From Ovis canadensis (Eukaryota; Chordata; Mammalia; Artiodactyla; Bovidae), in assembly GCF_042477335.2 (NCBI RefSeq), contig NC_091246.1, positions 107,785,001 through 107,849,000 of the forward strand: DNA of 64,000 nt, written 5' to 3'. The first letter of the stretch is position 1; every line of letters starts with the position of its first letter. Under the pieces are notes generated by a model that saw only the letters and a list, made by a program, of their open reading frames with translations, searched no databases and was not told the origin of the DNA. This document shows positions 12,093 to 26,240 of the stretch, piece after piece. Made by a program: the position numbers and the translations under genes.

Positions 12093-13242
12093 TATTTTGA
12101 AACAAATTGAACAACAAGTTAGTGTATTCAAAAACAAAAAATAAAGATCAGGTCCAGCAGGGTGCTCACGTCCTCTACGGGTCAGGGAGCCTTGCTGTGC
12201 ACACCCAGGCAAACGAGATTGTGTGTTTGCTCTTCTGACGAAAAGTGTCTGAGCAGGAAGTTTCCCCCATAAGCCCCATTACAGTCACGGCTACCTGTCT
12301 GGGGTCCTAGTAGTTCCCAAGTGCATCCTAATCCCAACAGGAGGGCCTTTGGGAAGCAGGTCCCTTCCTGCAGCTATAGCAGCATAAGATTGACATCACA
12401 GGCCACAGCCCCTTGGTGATTAATTCTGCTGTCTCCTCTGGGCCTCATGGAGGTTCCTCAGTGGGTCAGTTTCCCTGTTTCACTGCAGTAGCAGAAAGCT
12501 AAGTCTGGGTACTAGAGGTTATCTTGTTCAATCCACTTGCAAAAGCCATTCTCAGCACAAACGTTCCAGGTTCAGAGGAAAGTTTAGTTTTCATCAAAAA
12601 GAATACTCTTATATGGAGCTCAAAAGTAATTAAGTTAATAAAACAGGTTAGTTGTTTCTTTTTAACAGATGGAAGATTTTTAGAGACATTTTCAAAGGCG
12701 ATTTTGTCTGTAGCTCATTATTATGTCAACAAATATACCGTGAATTAGTTTTCAATTAGCATCATTATTGTGAAAATCCTTTTGTCGAAGATACTCACAT
12801 AAAACAGGTCCTCCTTCTCTCCTGGGAGGGGACCTGTGATGGTTGAAACTTGAAGCTGCTTCTCTCCACACCTCACCCTCAGCCACTCCAGAAGTCTTTA
12901 AGCCTGGAGGAAACGGGAGAAAGGGGCTGGTTAAGGAACAGCAGCATGTCCTAAATCTGGGTGCAGGCATAAGCTCCCAGGTGGCAATCAGGGGAAGAGT
13001 TTATGTATGTTCCCATTTTTCCCCCCAAGTTTAAGATGTCCAATGTCTGCAATTACTTATACCTAAAACATCTCCCGAGACTTTCTCTGATTGGGAACAT
13101 TTTGCTGTTACTGTTACTTGTTTTTTAGGAAATACTAATCAGCCCGCTTTTCAAATTTAATACCGATGCATTTAAGATTGTTGCTTAAGTTCTATATCAC
13201 GAACTGGCACTGTCATTAATTTGGGGAAATTTTTCTATTTGG
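12093..13242. other. No gene seen
   Basis: Apparently single-copy sequence. Short open frames on both strands (12524-13034) show no family resemblance. Confidence 0.4.
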
Positions 13243-13441
13243 TGGCTTCCCTGGCGGCTCAGACAGTATAGAATCTGCCTGCAATGTGGGAGACCTGGGT
13301 CTGATCTCTGGGTTGGGAAGATCCCCTGGAGGAAGAAATGGCAACCCACTCCAGTATTCTTGCCTGGAAAAGCCCATGGATGGAAGAGCCTGGCAGACTA
13401 CAGACCATGGGGTATCAAAGAGGCTGACACAACTGAGAGGC
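13243..13441 (+). mobile_element. Bov-tA SINE, first of a head-to-tail pair
   Basis: GGCTTCCCTGGCGGCTCAGA head, then the standard body, ending GACACAACTGAGAGGCTTC. A second copy follows at once. Confidence 0.92.
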
Positions 13442-13453
13442 TTCACTTTCTTT

Positions 13454-13652
13454 CTGGTGGATCAGAGGGTAGAGAATCTGTCTGCAATGTGGGAGACCCA
13501 GGTTCGATCCCTGGGTCAGGAAGATCCCCTGGAGAAGGGAATGGCTACCCACTCCAGTATTCTTGCCTGGAGAATTCCATGGACTTAGAAAAATCTGGCA
13601 GGTTGCAGTCCATGGAGCAGCAAAGAGTTGAACACAACTGAGTGACTAACAC
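13454..13652 (+). mobile_element. Bov-tA SINE, second of the pair
   Basis: The head is shortened (TTCTGGTGGATCAGAGGGTA) and the body is standard, ending GAACACAACTGAGTGACTAA. Same strand as its neighbour, only about 12 bp apart. Confidence 0.92.
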
Positions 13653-13693
13653 TTTCTATTTGTAATAAACTTTGATTGGACATAAGAGTGATT

Positions 13694-13716
13694 TTATATA
13701 TATATATATATATTTA
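13694..13716. repeat. (TA)n microsatellite, left arm
   Basis: Alternating TA tract just before an inverted BOV-A2. A longer TA tract lies on the far side of that SINE. Confidence 0.9.
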
Positions 13717-13727
13717 TATGCACACAG

Positions 13728-13853
13728 GCATGCTAAGTCACTTCAGTCGTGTCGGACTCTATGGCAACCCCACAGATGGCAGCCCACCAGGCTCCCCTGT
13801 CTCTGGGATTCTCCAGGCAAGAATACTGGAGTGGGTTGCGATTTCCTTCTCTC
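13728..13853 (-). mobile_element. BOV-A2-type SINE, inverted
   Basis: ATGCTAAGTCACTTCAGTCG and GGCAGCCCACCAGGCTCCCC, ending GTGGGTTGCGATTTCCTTCT: the inverted BOV-A2 unit. It is bounded on both sides by TA-rich microsatellite. Confidence 0.88.
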
Positions 13854-13854
<1 letters not shown>

Positions 13855-13886
<32 letters not shown>

Positions 13887-13945
13887 CACACATACATACA
13901 TACATACATACATAAATGTACAAGACATACACACACAGACATACA
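13855..13945. repeat. (TA)n-(ACAT)n compound microsatellite
   Basis: TA dinucleotides pass into ACAT/CATA tetranucleotides and then ACAC. Likely length-polymorphic. Confidence 0.9.
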
Positions 13946-14439
13946 CACTGGGCTGGCTGAAAAGTTCATTCGATACAACCAGGAATGCTTTCCCTCCTGT
14001 TCTTCATCTAGATAATCCTGCTCTATTATAATCTTTCTAACTCCTGGAAGTCTGCTCAAAATTGAATTAAAACAACAATGACTAAAGGATAGTTAACAGA
14101 TGCTACAATCCCACTTCACTCCAAACAGAATGAAATGCCTTTCATGCCTTTATTCTGAGGCACAGAATAGATTTCATCTTTAGTCATTTTATGTTTTGTT
14201 TTACAGTGATGGATAACATTTGGGTGAAGACCTGGTAAGCTGGGATGGTTGTTGTTCAGTCGCTAAGTCATGTCCAACTCTGCAACCCATATCAAAATAA
14301 GACATCTGGATGGTGAGGAAAACTTGGCAAAAACACACAAAGAAACTGTGAAAGGGAAAAGATCCTCAGCCAACCACCTTCCTGAATCACAGTGGCCATT
14401 CCTCCTGCTCCTCCTCCCTCCTCCCCTCTGCTTTTTCTG
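13946..14439. other. No gene seen
   Basis: Contains a short piece resembling a mariner end (GGCTGGCTGAAAAGTTCATT, 13951-13970) and a 40-bp SINE/BovB tail near 14250 (GTTGTTCAGTCGCTAAGTCA). The rest is unassigned. Confidence 0.4.
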
Positions 14440-14549
14440 CCCTTATCTCTCTCTCTCCCTCTCTCTCTCCCTCTCTCTCTCTCTCTCTCACACACACACT
14501 CTTCTCCTAAGGTAAAAACCACTCTGTGCTCTCTGCCTGTCTGTCTGTT

Positions 14550-14618
<69 letters not shown>
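14440..14618. repeat. (CT)n-(CA)n double microsatellite
   Basis: Two consecutive (CT)n-(CA)n blocks, each followed by a near-identical spacer starting CCTAAGGTAAAAA or CCTTAAGGTAAAAA. The whole (CT)n(CA)n-plus-spacer unit is therefore duplicated, period about 114 bp. It is strongly pyrimidine-rich on the plus strand from 14392 on. Confidence 0.9.
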
Positions 14619-14619
<1 letters not shown>

Positions 14620-14949
14620 CTTAAGGTAAAAATCACTCTCTGCGCTTTCTGTAAATGCCTCAGGTTCTACACTCCATTGCTGTGACAGTCCACCTCCCTG
14701 AGGTGCCTGTGCAGACCAGCTATTTCCTTCCATCAAGAAGCTGTTAGCTCACTCCCACCTGGTTTGGAAGAATCCAGGGGGCTGTTCTCCGACTCGAAGC
14801 CCCGTCTCTCTCCACTGCCTTCTCTCCCCAGTCTTGGCTGCAGTGGCCTGGCAGGCGGGCTGGTGAGGGATGAAGCAGACAAAGGTCCACTTGTAACCTC
14901 CTTCCAGCACCTCCTCTTTTCTCCTTTTGCCCAAACTCACCCAGTGAGT

Positions 14950-15007
14950 TGGAGCATTTAAGGAGATTCCTCTGCCAAGAAGACCAAAGGAAAGGAGAAG
15001 AAAAAGG
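14950..15007 (+). other. SCRG1: Candidate SCRG1 non-coding first exon (tentative)
   Basis: SCRG1 needs an upstream 5' UTR exon because its first coding exon opens with a splice acceptor at 23391-23394. Here a TATA-like GCATTTAAGG (14954-14963) precedes a purine-rich stretch ending in a good donor, AAGG then GTATGT, with the GT at 15008-15009. The distance of about 8.4 kb to the next exon is plausible. This is inference only; other upstream donors are possible. Confidence 0.2.
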
Positions 15008-15009
15008 GT

Positions 15010-16496
15010 ATGTACTTTTTCCTTAAAAATCATTTTAGGTTGTTGTTTCTGCTGCAAACTACTGCTATAGAATAGGGCAGAAGTGTTTTTGTGTCTGAGT
15101 CAGAAGAGAAAGGGAGATGGAGAAAGCCTCAGAGGAGGTGATGAGAAAAAAGATACTTCCCAAGTTAGAGGGAAAGAATCAGATGAAAAGAGAAGAGAAA
15201 ATGTACATTTCTTAACAGGAAAGGCATTTAATTGGGGGCTTTAAAGGAGGCAGCTCCTTCACTGTTGGTCCTTATTAAAGCCTTATTAAAGCCCCCCATC
15301 TTCTCTGAATCTGGCCCCACAATTTCACTACTCAGGACTGCGTGAGACTGATGGAAGTATATGAGCTCCTTTTCAAAGCACGAGCTGTATCTCTTTATTC
15401 CTACTTTACATGAAGTATAAAAACAGTGAGAAAGCAATGTTTGTCTTTTTTTTTTTCTTTTGAAAAATCCTGATTCCTAAAAAGAAACTGGTATAAATAT
15501 GTGAGACAAAGAGGGAATTCACAGAATTTATCCTCGGCACCCCCAGGATGGAATACAACACAGTGTCTATACTGCTACAATAAAAGGAACTCTTTTTTCC
15601 TTTGGGACTTATGAAAGTTCCTCTTTAAAGGCCCTTCACTTAGTTACACAAGCTGTGCAAAGCTCTCCCAAATGCTGCAGTGGTGATGATTTCAGGGAAA
15701 TAATGAGAATGATGTAAGCCTGCATATTCATAGCATCCTCTGAGATGCTCGAAGGCAGATCACCTTTGGGGCTGATGTGGACTTTGTTTTTCTACTGATG
15801 AGGGTCTCTTGGAGCTGACTGTCTGTTTTAAAGATGCTTGGAAGGCTTATTCACATTGTAATACCACTTCTGTTCCTTTAACCTACACTTTGAGAAGTTT
15901 CAATTCAGTGCTCAGTCATTCCAATATAAATCTCTTCTGGTACAGTTAATAAAAAAGAGAGGGAATTGTTAAAAAAAAAAAAATCATTGATTTTCATCGG
16001 CCAGGAAAGATGAATGGACACCGTCATGGACTGGATGGCAGTTTTCATCTCTTCCAACTATTTGATATTTTAAATGTCAAGCTCTGGGTTAGAATTTTCA
16101 TTGCTTTTGCAGCCTTCGCTTCTTTCTGGCCGTGTTACAAAAGGAATCAGAAAAAGGGCTGCCCTTTCTAATTCATCAATTCTGCTTCATCCCGTGCTCT
16201 TAATGCCAGTTTCTAGAACAAACATCAGCTGTCTGCAGGACCATTGCTCCCTGAAGGTCTGAACGCTTTCACGACATAATCCTACAAGTTTTGGCCATTA
16301 AATGAGATAATTTTTCTTTTTCAGTTTCCCCTTAAGTCCAGCCATTCAGAAGCTTGCTGGTGCCAAATACCCTCACACAACCAACATTTGCAATCCCCTC
16401 CCTATATGATGGTGGCAGTGATTTATTGTTTAGCCGGAAACATCTTGCCTACAGCCCTGTATCCTCTGCATTGATCTTTTTAAAATAAGGCCACTA
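15010..16496. other. No gene seen; unique-looking sequence
   Basis: Nearly 1.5 kb without a recognisable repeat, which stands out in this window. Could hold regulatory sequence for SCRG1 but no site is identifiable by eye. Confidence 0.4.
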
Positions 16497-16630
16497 TTGA
16501 GGGAGTTTGAGGGAGAATGGATGCATGTACATGCATGGCTGAGTCCTTCACTGTTTACCTGAAACTGTCACCACATTGTTAATTGGCTATACCCCAATAC
16601 AAAATAAAAAGCTCAAAAAAAAATTTATCC
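16497..16630 (+). mobile_element. L1 3' end
   Basis: GAGGGAGTTTGAGGGAGAAT, CCACATTGTTAATTGGCTAT and CCCCAATACAAAATAAAAAG followed by an A-run. Confidence 0.75.
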
Positions 16631-17964
16631 AGGGTTATGATTAATCAGACATTTATCAGGTGATCTACATTTTTTGATGTTTTTCATCTGAACTGTATTT
16701 GTTAATATCAATTATTAAACACATAAAATGAGATACAATAAACCTTTATTGTAAAAAATAATGCCGCTATCCTATTGGGATAGGAATGATATCTTACAAC
16801 ATTAGGAACAATGTTAGTTACATAACATTGAATTCAAAAAAACCGATTGGTAACTATCTAAAGATCTCTTGTTATTTCCTCAGATGTTCAGTTTTTAGCT
16901 TTATTTGCTGTTGTAATTTGCATATATTCCAGGAGGAATTTAAAGGGCAGGTCCTTCAACAGAACGAGGGGAAAAAAGAGAGCAATTTGCTTCAAATTGA
17001 TCAAAATAATTTCACTCTTGTTGGCACTTGAAAATATATGGTCTTGATGGATTGCTAAGGATGAAGGTCAGTGTCTTTTAAAGAAAAAACAAACCAATGT
17101 ATCATGGGAACATACTGGTTCAGACATTTCCCCACTTGCAGAATAATAGTTAAAGCTATTTATCTGTACTTAAGTAAAGGAAGAAGAGAAGACTTCAATT
17201 CAAACAGGTAATTTTATAAAGTGTTGGTTTTTTTTTTTTTTTTTAAAAAAAGCTTCAAGCGAGTACTTGCCAGGTATGGAACTTTCCACCCTAGTATGTG
17301 ACTAAGGCAGACAGAAACACCATTCTGTGCTCTGGCCTGGACACAGCCAGAGAGGCACGCGGTGTGGCAACACACCCACTGCCTTCTCTAGCAATTTACT
17401 TATTCATTCTTTCAGCGGATGCTGTGTGAGCCCATCCTGTGAGCCTGGCCTGGAAGCAGGCCTCTGAGAGGTGAGGGAGGAGGAAAAGGTGCATGCCCTG
17501 CCTTCACGGAACTGGCATTGCCTCCTCCAGTCCTCACATCACCTCCTCCAGTCCCCACACAGAGGCTGGCCCAGGCCTCCGTCCCTCATCTCTTCTCGTC
17601 CCAGTCTGTACTCACTGCCCTGCGACAAAGACAAAGCAATAAGTATCCCCATGACCCTCAAATTCATACCTCCAGATTTGCATTCAGCTGTCTACTCAAC
17701 ATCTTCATTTCACATCTGATGGGCATCTCAGTTTAACTCGTCCAGAAATTTACTCTTAAATCCCCCTCAGCTCAATAAATGTCAGTACCATTCAGGTCAG
17801 AAACCTAATAGGCATCCTGGAGTCTTTCTCTCTCACCTCATCTCTTCCATCCGACATACCATCTCTTTCTCCGACATACTTCCCACCAAGAACATAAATA
17901 TTAGTTTCCCAGTGTCCCTGGCCATCTCCATTTCTCCTTCTCAACATCCCTGCCACTGCATGGG
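16631..17964. other. No gene seen
   Basis: Includes a T/A-run near 17228 and, at about 17398-17520, text resembling a LINE2-type ancient repeat (TTACTTATTCATTCTTTCAG, CTGCCTTCACGGAACTGGCA). No coding evidence. Confidence 0.4.
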
Positions 17965-18075
17965 AGGCTCAAGAGGGACTGGATATATGCGTATGTATAG
18001 CTGATTCATTTTGTTGTACAGCAGAGTCTAACACAACATTGTAAAGCAACTATATCACCATTAAAAAAAAGATTA
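17965..18075 (+). mobile_element. L1 3' end
   Basis: GGCTCAAGAGGGACTGGATA, ATTCATTTTGTTGTACAGCA and ACATTGTAAAGCAACTATAT, followed by an A-run. Confidence 0.82.
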
Positions 18076-18969
18076 GAAGTCCTAAGTGAGGTTCACAACC
18101 ATCCTCTCCACACTGAAACCCTAGTTGATTTTTATTCTATCTGTGCTTTTCTTTATTTTCCATGCCTTACACTAAGTATTACTATTTTTTTAGAAAAATA
18201 ATTTTTCTTAAACAAATATAATGGCTTTCATTAGAACTATCTAATAGAAAGAAAGCATAAGATGTTAACAGTCATGAAATGAGCGTAAGAACAAACTACA
18301 CTTAAATGTGGGAAATATAAGAAAGGCAATAGGAGCCCAAGCTGGCGAAATGAATGAGTTTGTTCAAAAGCCACAAGAAATGAACAAAATTAAGCTGGAT
18401 TACCAAAAATAAGAACATGATTACATAGTAGAAAACTAGGAAGATCATAGCTCAAAAAGATATGAAAAATGCCAGCAATCTAAAGTAATAGAAAAATTCT
18501 AATACATTAAGGCAAAAAGATTAAAAAGAGCTTACAGCTCTCCTCCCAACTCCTCCCCATACTCCCAATCTTTTGAAAGACAGGAATCAGGCGAGGGAGG
18601 TTACAGAAAAGGCAGCTGTTGTTTGCTGTTGAATCTTTTCATAAATGTACACATACATAGAAATATACATATTTTTAAGTCAGGTATGAGCTAATAATCC
18701 AGAACAAATGCTAGTTTTGACAAAAATCAAGCAAACAAACAAAAACCAGAAATTGGGATATACATTTTAAAGTCAGACTATTTAGAAAAAGTTAAATACA
18801 ATGAATTAATTTAAATTAAAACAATAGTACCTGATGACATGCAAATTGAAGGATGTAGCAGCTCACTAACCTCTTCCAGTTATAAACAGCTCTCTGCAAC
18901 TAGCTATTGAGTTTAGCAATCTGAGAGACACATCCTTCTCTGGCTGTAAGCATCTAGAGATGAGGATAT
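18076..18969. other. No gene seen
   Basis: AT-rich, unassigned. Confidence 0.4.
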
Positions 18970-19110
18970 ATTATTCATTCTTTCACTAATGTGACAGACA
19001 CTGTTAAGAGTGCTTGGGATGGATACATCTCAGAAAAAACCCTGCCTTCCTGGAGCTTCCATTCAATTTGGGGGAGACACAATAAGAATATTTTATAATA
19101 ATTTAGAGGT
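18970..19110 (+). repeat. LINE2-like ancient repeat
   Basis: TTCATTCTTTCACTAATGTG, GAGTGCTTGGGATGGATACA and CTTCCTGGAGCTTCCATTCA follow the common mammalian ancient-repeat pattern usually assigned to L2. Confidence 0.45.
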
Positions 19111-19184
19111 TTATAAATGCCAAGGAAAATTAGAGCAAGAAAGGCAGATTAAGAATCTGTGAAGGAAGATAGAATTTTATTTCA

Positions 19185-19392
19185 AAAAATTTTTATTGTT
19201 GAAATATAGTATAGCTGATTTATAATGTTGTGAAATTTTTATTGTTGTTGAAATACAGTATAGTTGATTTATAATGTTGTGTTAGTCACTCAGTTATATA
19301 TTCTTTTTCAGGTTCTTTTTTATTGTAAGTTATTATAAGACATTTAGTACACTTCCCTGGGCTATAGGGCAGGAGTTTGTTATATATTCTAT
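19185..19392 (-). mobile_element. L1 3' end, inverted, with internal duplication
   Basis: The word ATAGTATAGCTGATTTATAA and its variant ACAGTATAGTTGATTTATAA occur about 60 bp apart, so part of the inverted L1 3' end is tandemly duplicated. CACTTCCCTGGGCTATAGGG follows. Confidence 0.7.
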
Positions 19393-19395
19393 ATG

Positions 19396-19619
19396 TTGTT
19401 GTCATTTAGTCGCTAAGTTGTGTCCAACCCCTTTGTGACCTCATGGACTGTAACTCGCCAGGCTCCTCTGTCCATGGGGTTCTCCAGGCAAGACCACTGG
19501 AGTGGGTTGCCATGCCCTCCTTCAGGGGCTCTTCCCCACCCAGGGATGGAACCCCATCTCTTATGTCTCCTGCATTGGCAGGTGGGTTCTTTACCACTAG
19601 CGCCACCTGGGAAGCCCTT
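19396..19619 (-). mobile_element. Bov-tA SINE, inverted
   Basis: Full inverted copy ending GCGCCACCTGGGAAGCCC. Confidence 0.92.
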
Positions 19620-19739
19620 GTGACCTTAGAAATAACACCAAAAACACATTCCATTGAAAAAAACTGAGAAAGTATACTTCATTAAATTTAAACTTTTCCT
19701 TCTTTTAAAAATTTAAAACATTTGCTTATTTTAAATAAG

Positions 19740-20800
19740 AAAAGGAAAGTCATAGATGAAGTAAATGTTTGGAAATGTTTGGAAAGTATATATCTAATAA
19801 AGAACTTGTGTTCAGAATATACAAAGAACCCTCAAAACTCAAGAACACAATCCAACTTTTTTTAAATGGGAAAAGATTTGGACAGGTCAACAAAGAAGAT
19901 ACACAGACGAAGAAAACATATGAAAGAGGTTTAATACCATTAATCATTAAGGAAATGCTACATAAAACCACAAGACACCTATCAGAATGTACAAATTAAA
20001 AATACTGACCGTATCAAGTGTTGGAGAGGACGTAGACAAACTGGAACTCTTGCAGACTGCTGGTGGGAATTTTAAATGGTACAACCACTTTGGAGAAACA
20101 ATTTAGCAATTCCTTAAAAAGTAAAACATACACCCACCAGTTATTCCAGTCATAGGTATATGCTCAAGAGTAATGAAAGCTATCCCCTGGAGAGGAAAAT
20201 CTCAAGGACAGAGGAGCCTGGTGGGCTACAGTCCATGGGGTAGCAAAGAGTCACACACAACTGAGCACGCACACACATGCACACAATGAAAGCTATGATC
20301 TTGCAAAGCCTTGTACACAAGGGTTCACAACAGCTTTGCAACAGCCTGAAACTTAAAAAAAACTCAAATATCCATCAACAGACGGATGGAACAATTTATA
20401 GCACACATAATGCAATAATTCTCAGCAATAAAAAGGAGTCAGCTATTGATACAGGCAATGGACAGATATGTATCTCTCAAAGTAAGTATGCTGAGTGATA
20501 AAAGCCAGATTAAAAAAGAGTGCATATTTTATGACTCCATTGATATGAAACTGGAGAAAATGCACCTTAATCTCGGGGGAGAAAACAGGTCAGTGGTTGT
20601 CTGGATGGGAGTGGGGGCAGGGAGGAGTGAGACAGGTGGATGACAAGAGGGCAGGAGGAGACTTAGGGCTGATGGGTCCCCTCACTATCCTGACTACAGT
20701 GATGGTATAATGGGGACATACATGTGCCTGAACAAACTGTACCCTCTAATAGCTGTCCTTTAGTATATGTCAATTTTACCTCAATAAAGCTCTTTAAACA
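19740..20800 (+). mobile_element. Old L1 3' region with SINE fragment
   Basis: L1 ORF2 tail text (TGGGAAAAGATTTGGACAGG; CTGCTGGTGGGAATTTTAAA) runs to a 3' end ACCTCAATAAAGCTCTTTAA. It is interrupted at 20183-20268 by part of a Bov-tA. Confidence 0.78.
20183..20268 (+). mobile_element. Bov-tA SINE, 3' half
   Basis: Begins mid-body (CCCTGGAGAGGAAAATCTCA) and ends with a CACACAACTGAGCAC tail inside the old L1. Confidence 0.85.
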
Positions 20801-21384
20801 AAAACTTTGCTTACATAGTAGAGTTCTGTCTTAGACTTCAATATGACTTCAATATGTCTTTTAAAGTTTAATGACTGTGTAACTTAAATGCTAGCATATA
20901 TTAAATGCTCAATTAACAAGATATTCAATCATCCTTCTTTGAAGAGTAATCTGAAAAAAGTCAGGAAATGTAACTCTTTTTTTTTTTTTTAACATCAATT
21001 ACCTTATGGGGATAAAGAAGGCCTGAATCAGAAGTAACTGAGAGCTAAAACACCTCACAGAATTACATTTTTAAAAAAAATACAACTTATGTTACAATTT
21101 GCAAAGTGTAAGGTATTATAATTGGAAGGTATTATTCTATCTATACTGGATTGTGATGTTATACAACACTGTAGGGTCTTGTTCTCTCAAATCTGAAAAA
21201 AATATAAAGTGAAATAGATCTCATTTTTTTGTCTTTCCTTTCACTAGTATTTGGAGGTAAGAATTAAATTAAATATTTATAATTCTAAGAAAATATATAA
21301 GCAAGGCCAAAAATGACTAATTCAAATCAGAATATGAAATAAAATCTAAAACTCTGTCAGAGTATGAAAGAGTAGTTTCAGTTT
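20801..21384. other. No gene seen
   Basis: AT-rich sequence with a T-run near 20980. Confidence 0.4.
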
Positions 21385-21582
21385 CTAAGCTCATAAAAGA
21401 ATCTGCCTGCAATGCAGGAGACCTGGGTTCGATTCCTGGGCTGGGAAGATCCCCTGGAGAAGGAAATGGCAATCCACTCCAGTATTCTTGCCTGGAAAAT
21501 CCCATGGACAGAGGAGCCTTGTGGGCTACAGTCCATGGGGTCCCAACAATCGGACACGACTTGGCGACTAAACCACCTAAAC
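21385..21582 (+). mobile_element. Bov-tA SINE
   Basis: The head is slightly truncated and the body standard, ending GGACACGACTTGGCGACTAA. Confidence 0.92.
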
Positions 21583-21629
21583 CACCAGACTCATAAAAAG
21601 CAGTGAGTGTCCTTCCTCAGATGATGTGA

Positions 21630-21750
21630 GTAGATCTGTATATACTAAAGAAATTGAATCAGTAATTAATAACCTCCCAAAACAGAAATCACCAAGGCCA
21701 GATGGGCTCCGTGGTGAACTCCACTAAACATTTAGGATACTTCAGCAATC
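21630..21750 (+). mobile_element. L1 ORF2 fragment
   Basis: AGAAATCACCAAGGCCAGAT and CACTAAACATTTAGGATACT match the L1 ORF2 stretch upstream of the reverse-transcriptase core. Confidence 0.65.
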
Positions 21751-21883
21751 TGAATGGCTGTGGTGTCTGATTCTGGCTCCTTCACTATCTTGCTAGTCCC
21801 CCTTTACTGCAAAAGCCTCTATTCTCTTCATGTTTAATATGTAGGCCAGAGAAGCCAGATTCAATAGATCATGAGTATTCCAT

Positions 21884-22300
21884 GTTGCTGTTCAGTCGCC
21901 CAGCCCTGACTCTGTGAGGACTCCGTGACTCCCCATGGAGTGCAGCACACCAGGCCTCCCTGTCCCTCACCATCTCCTGAAGTTTGCTTCAGTTCATGTC
22001 CATTGCATTGGTGATGCCATCCAAATATCTCATCCTCTTTTGCCCCCTTCTCCTTTTGCCTTCAGCCTTTCCCAGCATCAGGGTCTTTTCCAATGAGTCA
22101 TCTGTTCACATCAGATGACCAAAATACTGGAGATTCAGCTTCAGCATTGGTCCTTCCAATGAATATTCAGGGTTGATTTCCCTTAAGAGTGACTGGTTTG
22201 ATCACTGGTTTGATTTTTAGTCTTCTCCAGCGCCACAGTTCAAAGGCATCAATTCTTTGGCACTCTGCCTTCTTTTGAATAGTCCATACAAATACTATAC
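21884..22300 (-). mobile_element. BovB 3' end, inverted
   Basis: TTGCTGTTCAGTCGCCCAGC, then CTCACCATCTCCTGAAGTTT, to AGTTCAAAGGCATCAATTCT: an inverted BovB tail of about 0.4 kb. Confidence 0.88.
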
Positions 22301-22850
22301 TGGAAGTATTATCTCCTAAAAGAGGAATTTAAACTTGCTTGGTATGACCACAAGAGTTCAAATTAGAACCGATGGGTGGAAGCCACAGAAAAATACTTTC
22401 CAGGAAGGGAAACATTAGAACTATATCAGTGGAATATGTGGATTTAGTCAACAATTGAGTTCCCTATTACGGTAGGTGTCTAAGAACAGACTAAAGGTCT
22501 CTTATGGGGAATTCAAGCCTCTGCTTTCAACTGAGATGTAACCCATGTGGGAGAAGTGTTCACAAATTACTAAACTTATGAAAAAAAAAAACAGTCCCCT
22601 AAATAAGTCTGAAACTTTTAAAAACTTAACTGTAAATATATCTATAGAATATAATCAGTCAGCATCAGGATGAGTGGGCTTTTTGTTTCTGTCAGGGTGG
22701 GGTCCAGGTTACTTGACAATGTTGTTAGGATATGTAAAGTCAAGAATCACTGTACACAATGATGATATTTGCTCTAGAAATTTACTTCAGTTTTATCATC
22801 TTAAAAGCAGTTTTTCTCTACTGAATACACTGGTAAAAAAGTGAATTTGG
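22301..22850. other. No gene seen
   Basis: Unassigned, AT-rich. Confidence 0.4.
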
Positions 22851-22950
22851 GGGACTTCCCTGGTAGTCCAGCAGGTAAGATTCAAGGGGCATGGGTTTAA
22901 TCCCTGGTCAAGGAACTAAGATTTCATATGCCTCATGGTCAAAAATAAAA
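22851..22950 (+). mobile_element. CHR-type tRNA SINE
   Basis: GGGACTTCCCTGGTAGTCCA head, box-B-like GGGTTTAATCCCTGGTCAAG, then an A-rich tail. Confidence 0.8.
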
Positions 22951-22967
22951 AAACAATAAGAACATCC

Positions 22968-23095
22968 ATGCCTGTGATGATAGTTACACAACTCTGCGAA
23001 TATTCCAAAAATCATTGAATTGTGCAAGTAAAGCAAGTGAATTGTATGGTATGAAAATTACAGCTCAACAAAAAAAATGTTTTTAATGAATTTGA
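22968..23095 (+). mobile_element. Old L1 3' end
   Basis: GATAGTTACACAACTCTGCG, CATTGAATTGTGCAAGTAAA and GTATGGTATGAAAATTACAG follow the classic L1 3' terminus. Confidence 0.7.
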
Positions 23096-23340
23096 GTACT
23101 TGAAAATGCAAGTGGTTCTTCCCACTTTCTCCTCCTCCCTCCCTCACACAACTCTCATTCAATATTTCTTTGTAGAGCTTGTTAAAGAAATATAACAAGT
23201 GATTTTTCTTGTAGATAGTCATAAAACTTTGAGAAAGACATTCAAATAAAGTAGAAAAAAAATCAATTCCTACTCTTTCAATTTAAGAGTTAATGAGGAC
23301 ACTACAGAACTTTATGTTCAGATGAACTCCATCCTTTTAA

Positions 23341-26127
<2,787 letters not shown>

Positions 26128-26217
26128 AAATCTTCATGTATTCCAGACAAACCACCCATAATTCCCTGCAAACAGTGCTATAATAGTGTAACTGTATTTC
26201 TGGTTTCTGTGCAGTGC

Positions 26218-26223
26218 AATAAA
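26218..26223 (+). terminator. SCRG1: SCRG1 poly(A) signal
   Basis: AATAAA in GTGCAATAAAGCAC, 91 bp after the stop codon. The following ATAAATTC and T-rich ACTTGTC would suit cleavage near 26240. Confidence 0.8.
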
Positions 26224-26240
26224 GCACAGATTCTATAAAT

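Noticed and set aside
13951..13975. Possible mariner terminal repeat
   Set aside because: Only about 20 bp match a mariner-type end and no partner terminus is visible nearby. Too little to call an element.
1..14000. HAND2 sequence at the left edge
   Set aside because: Expected on this side from human gene order, but no bHLH coding sequence or matching CpG island is present.
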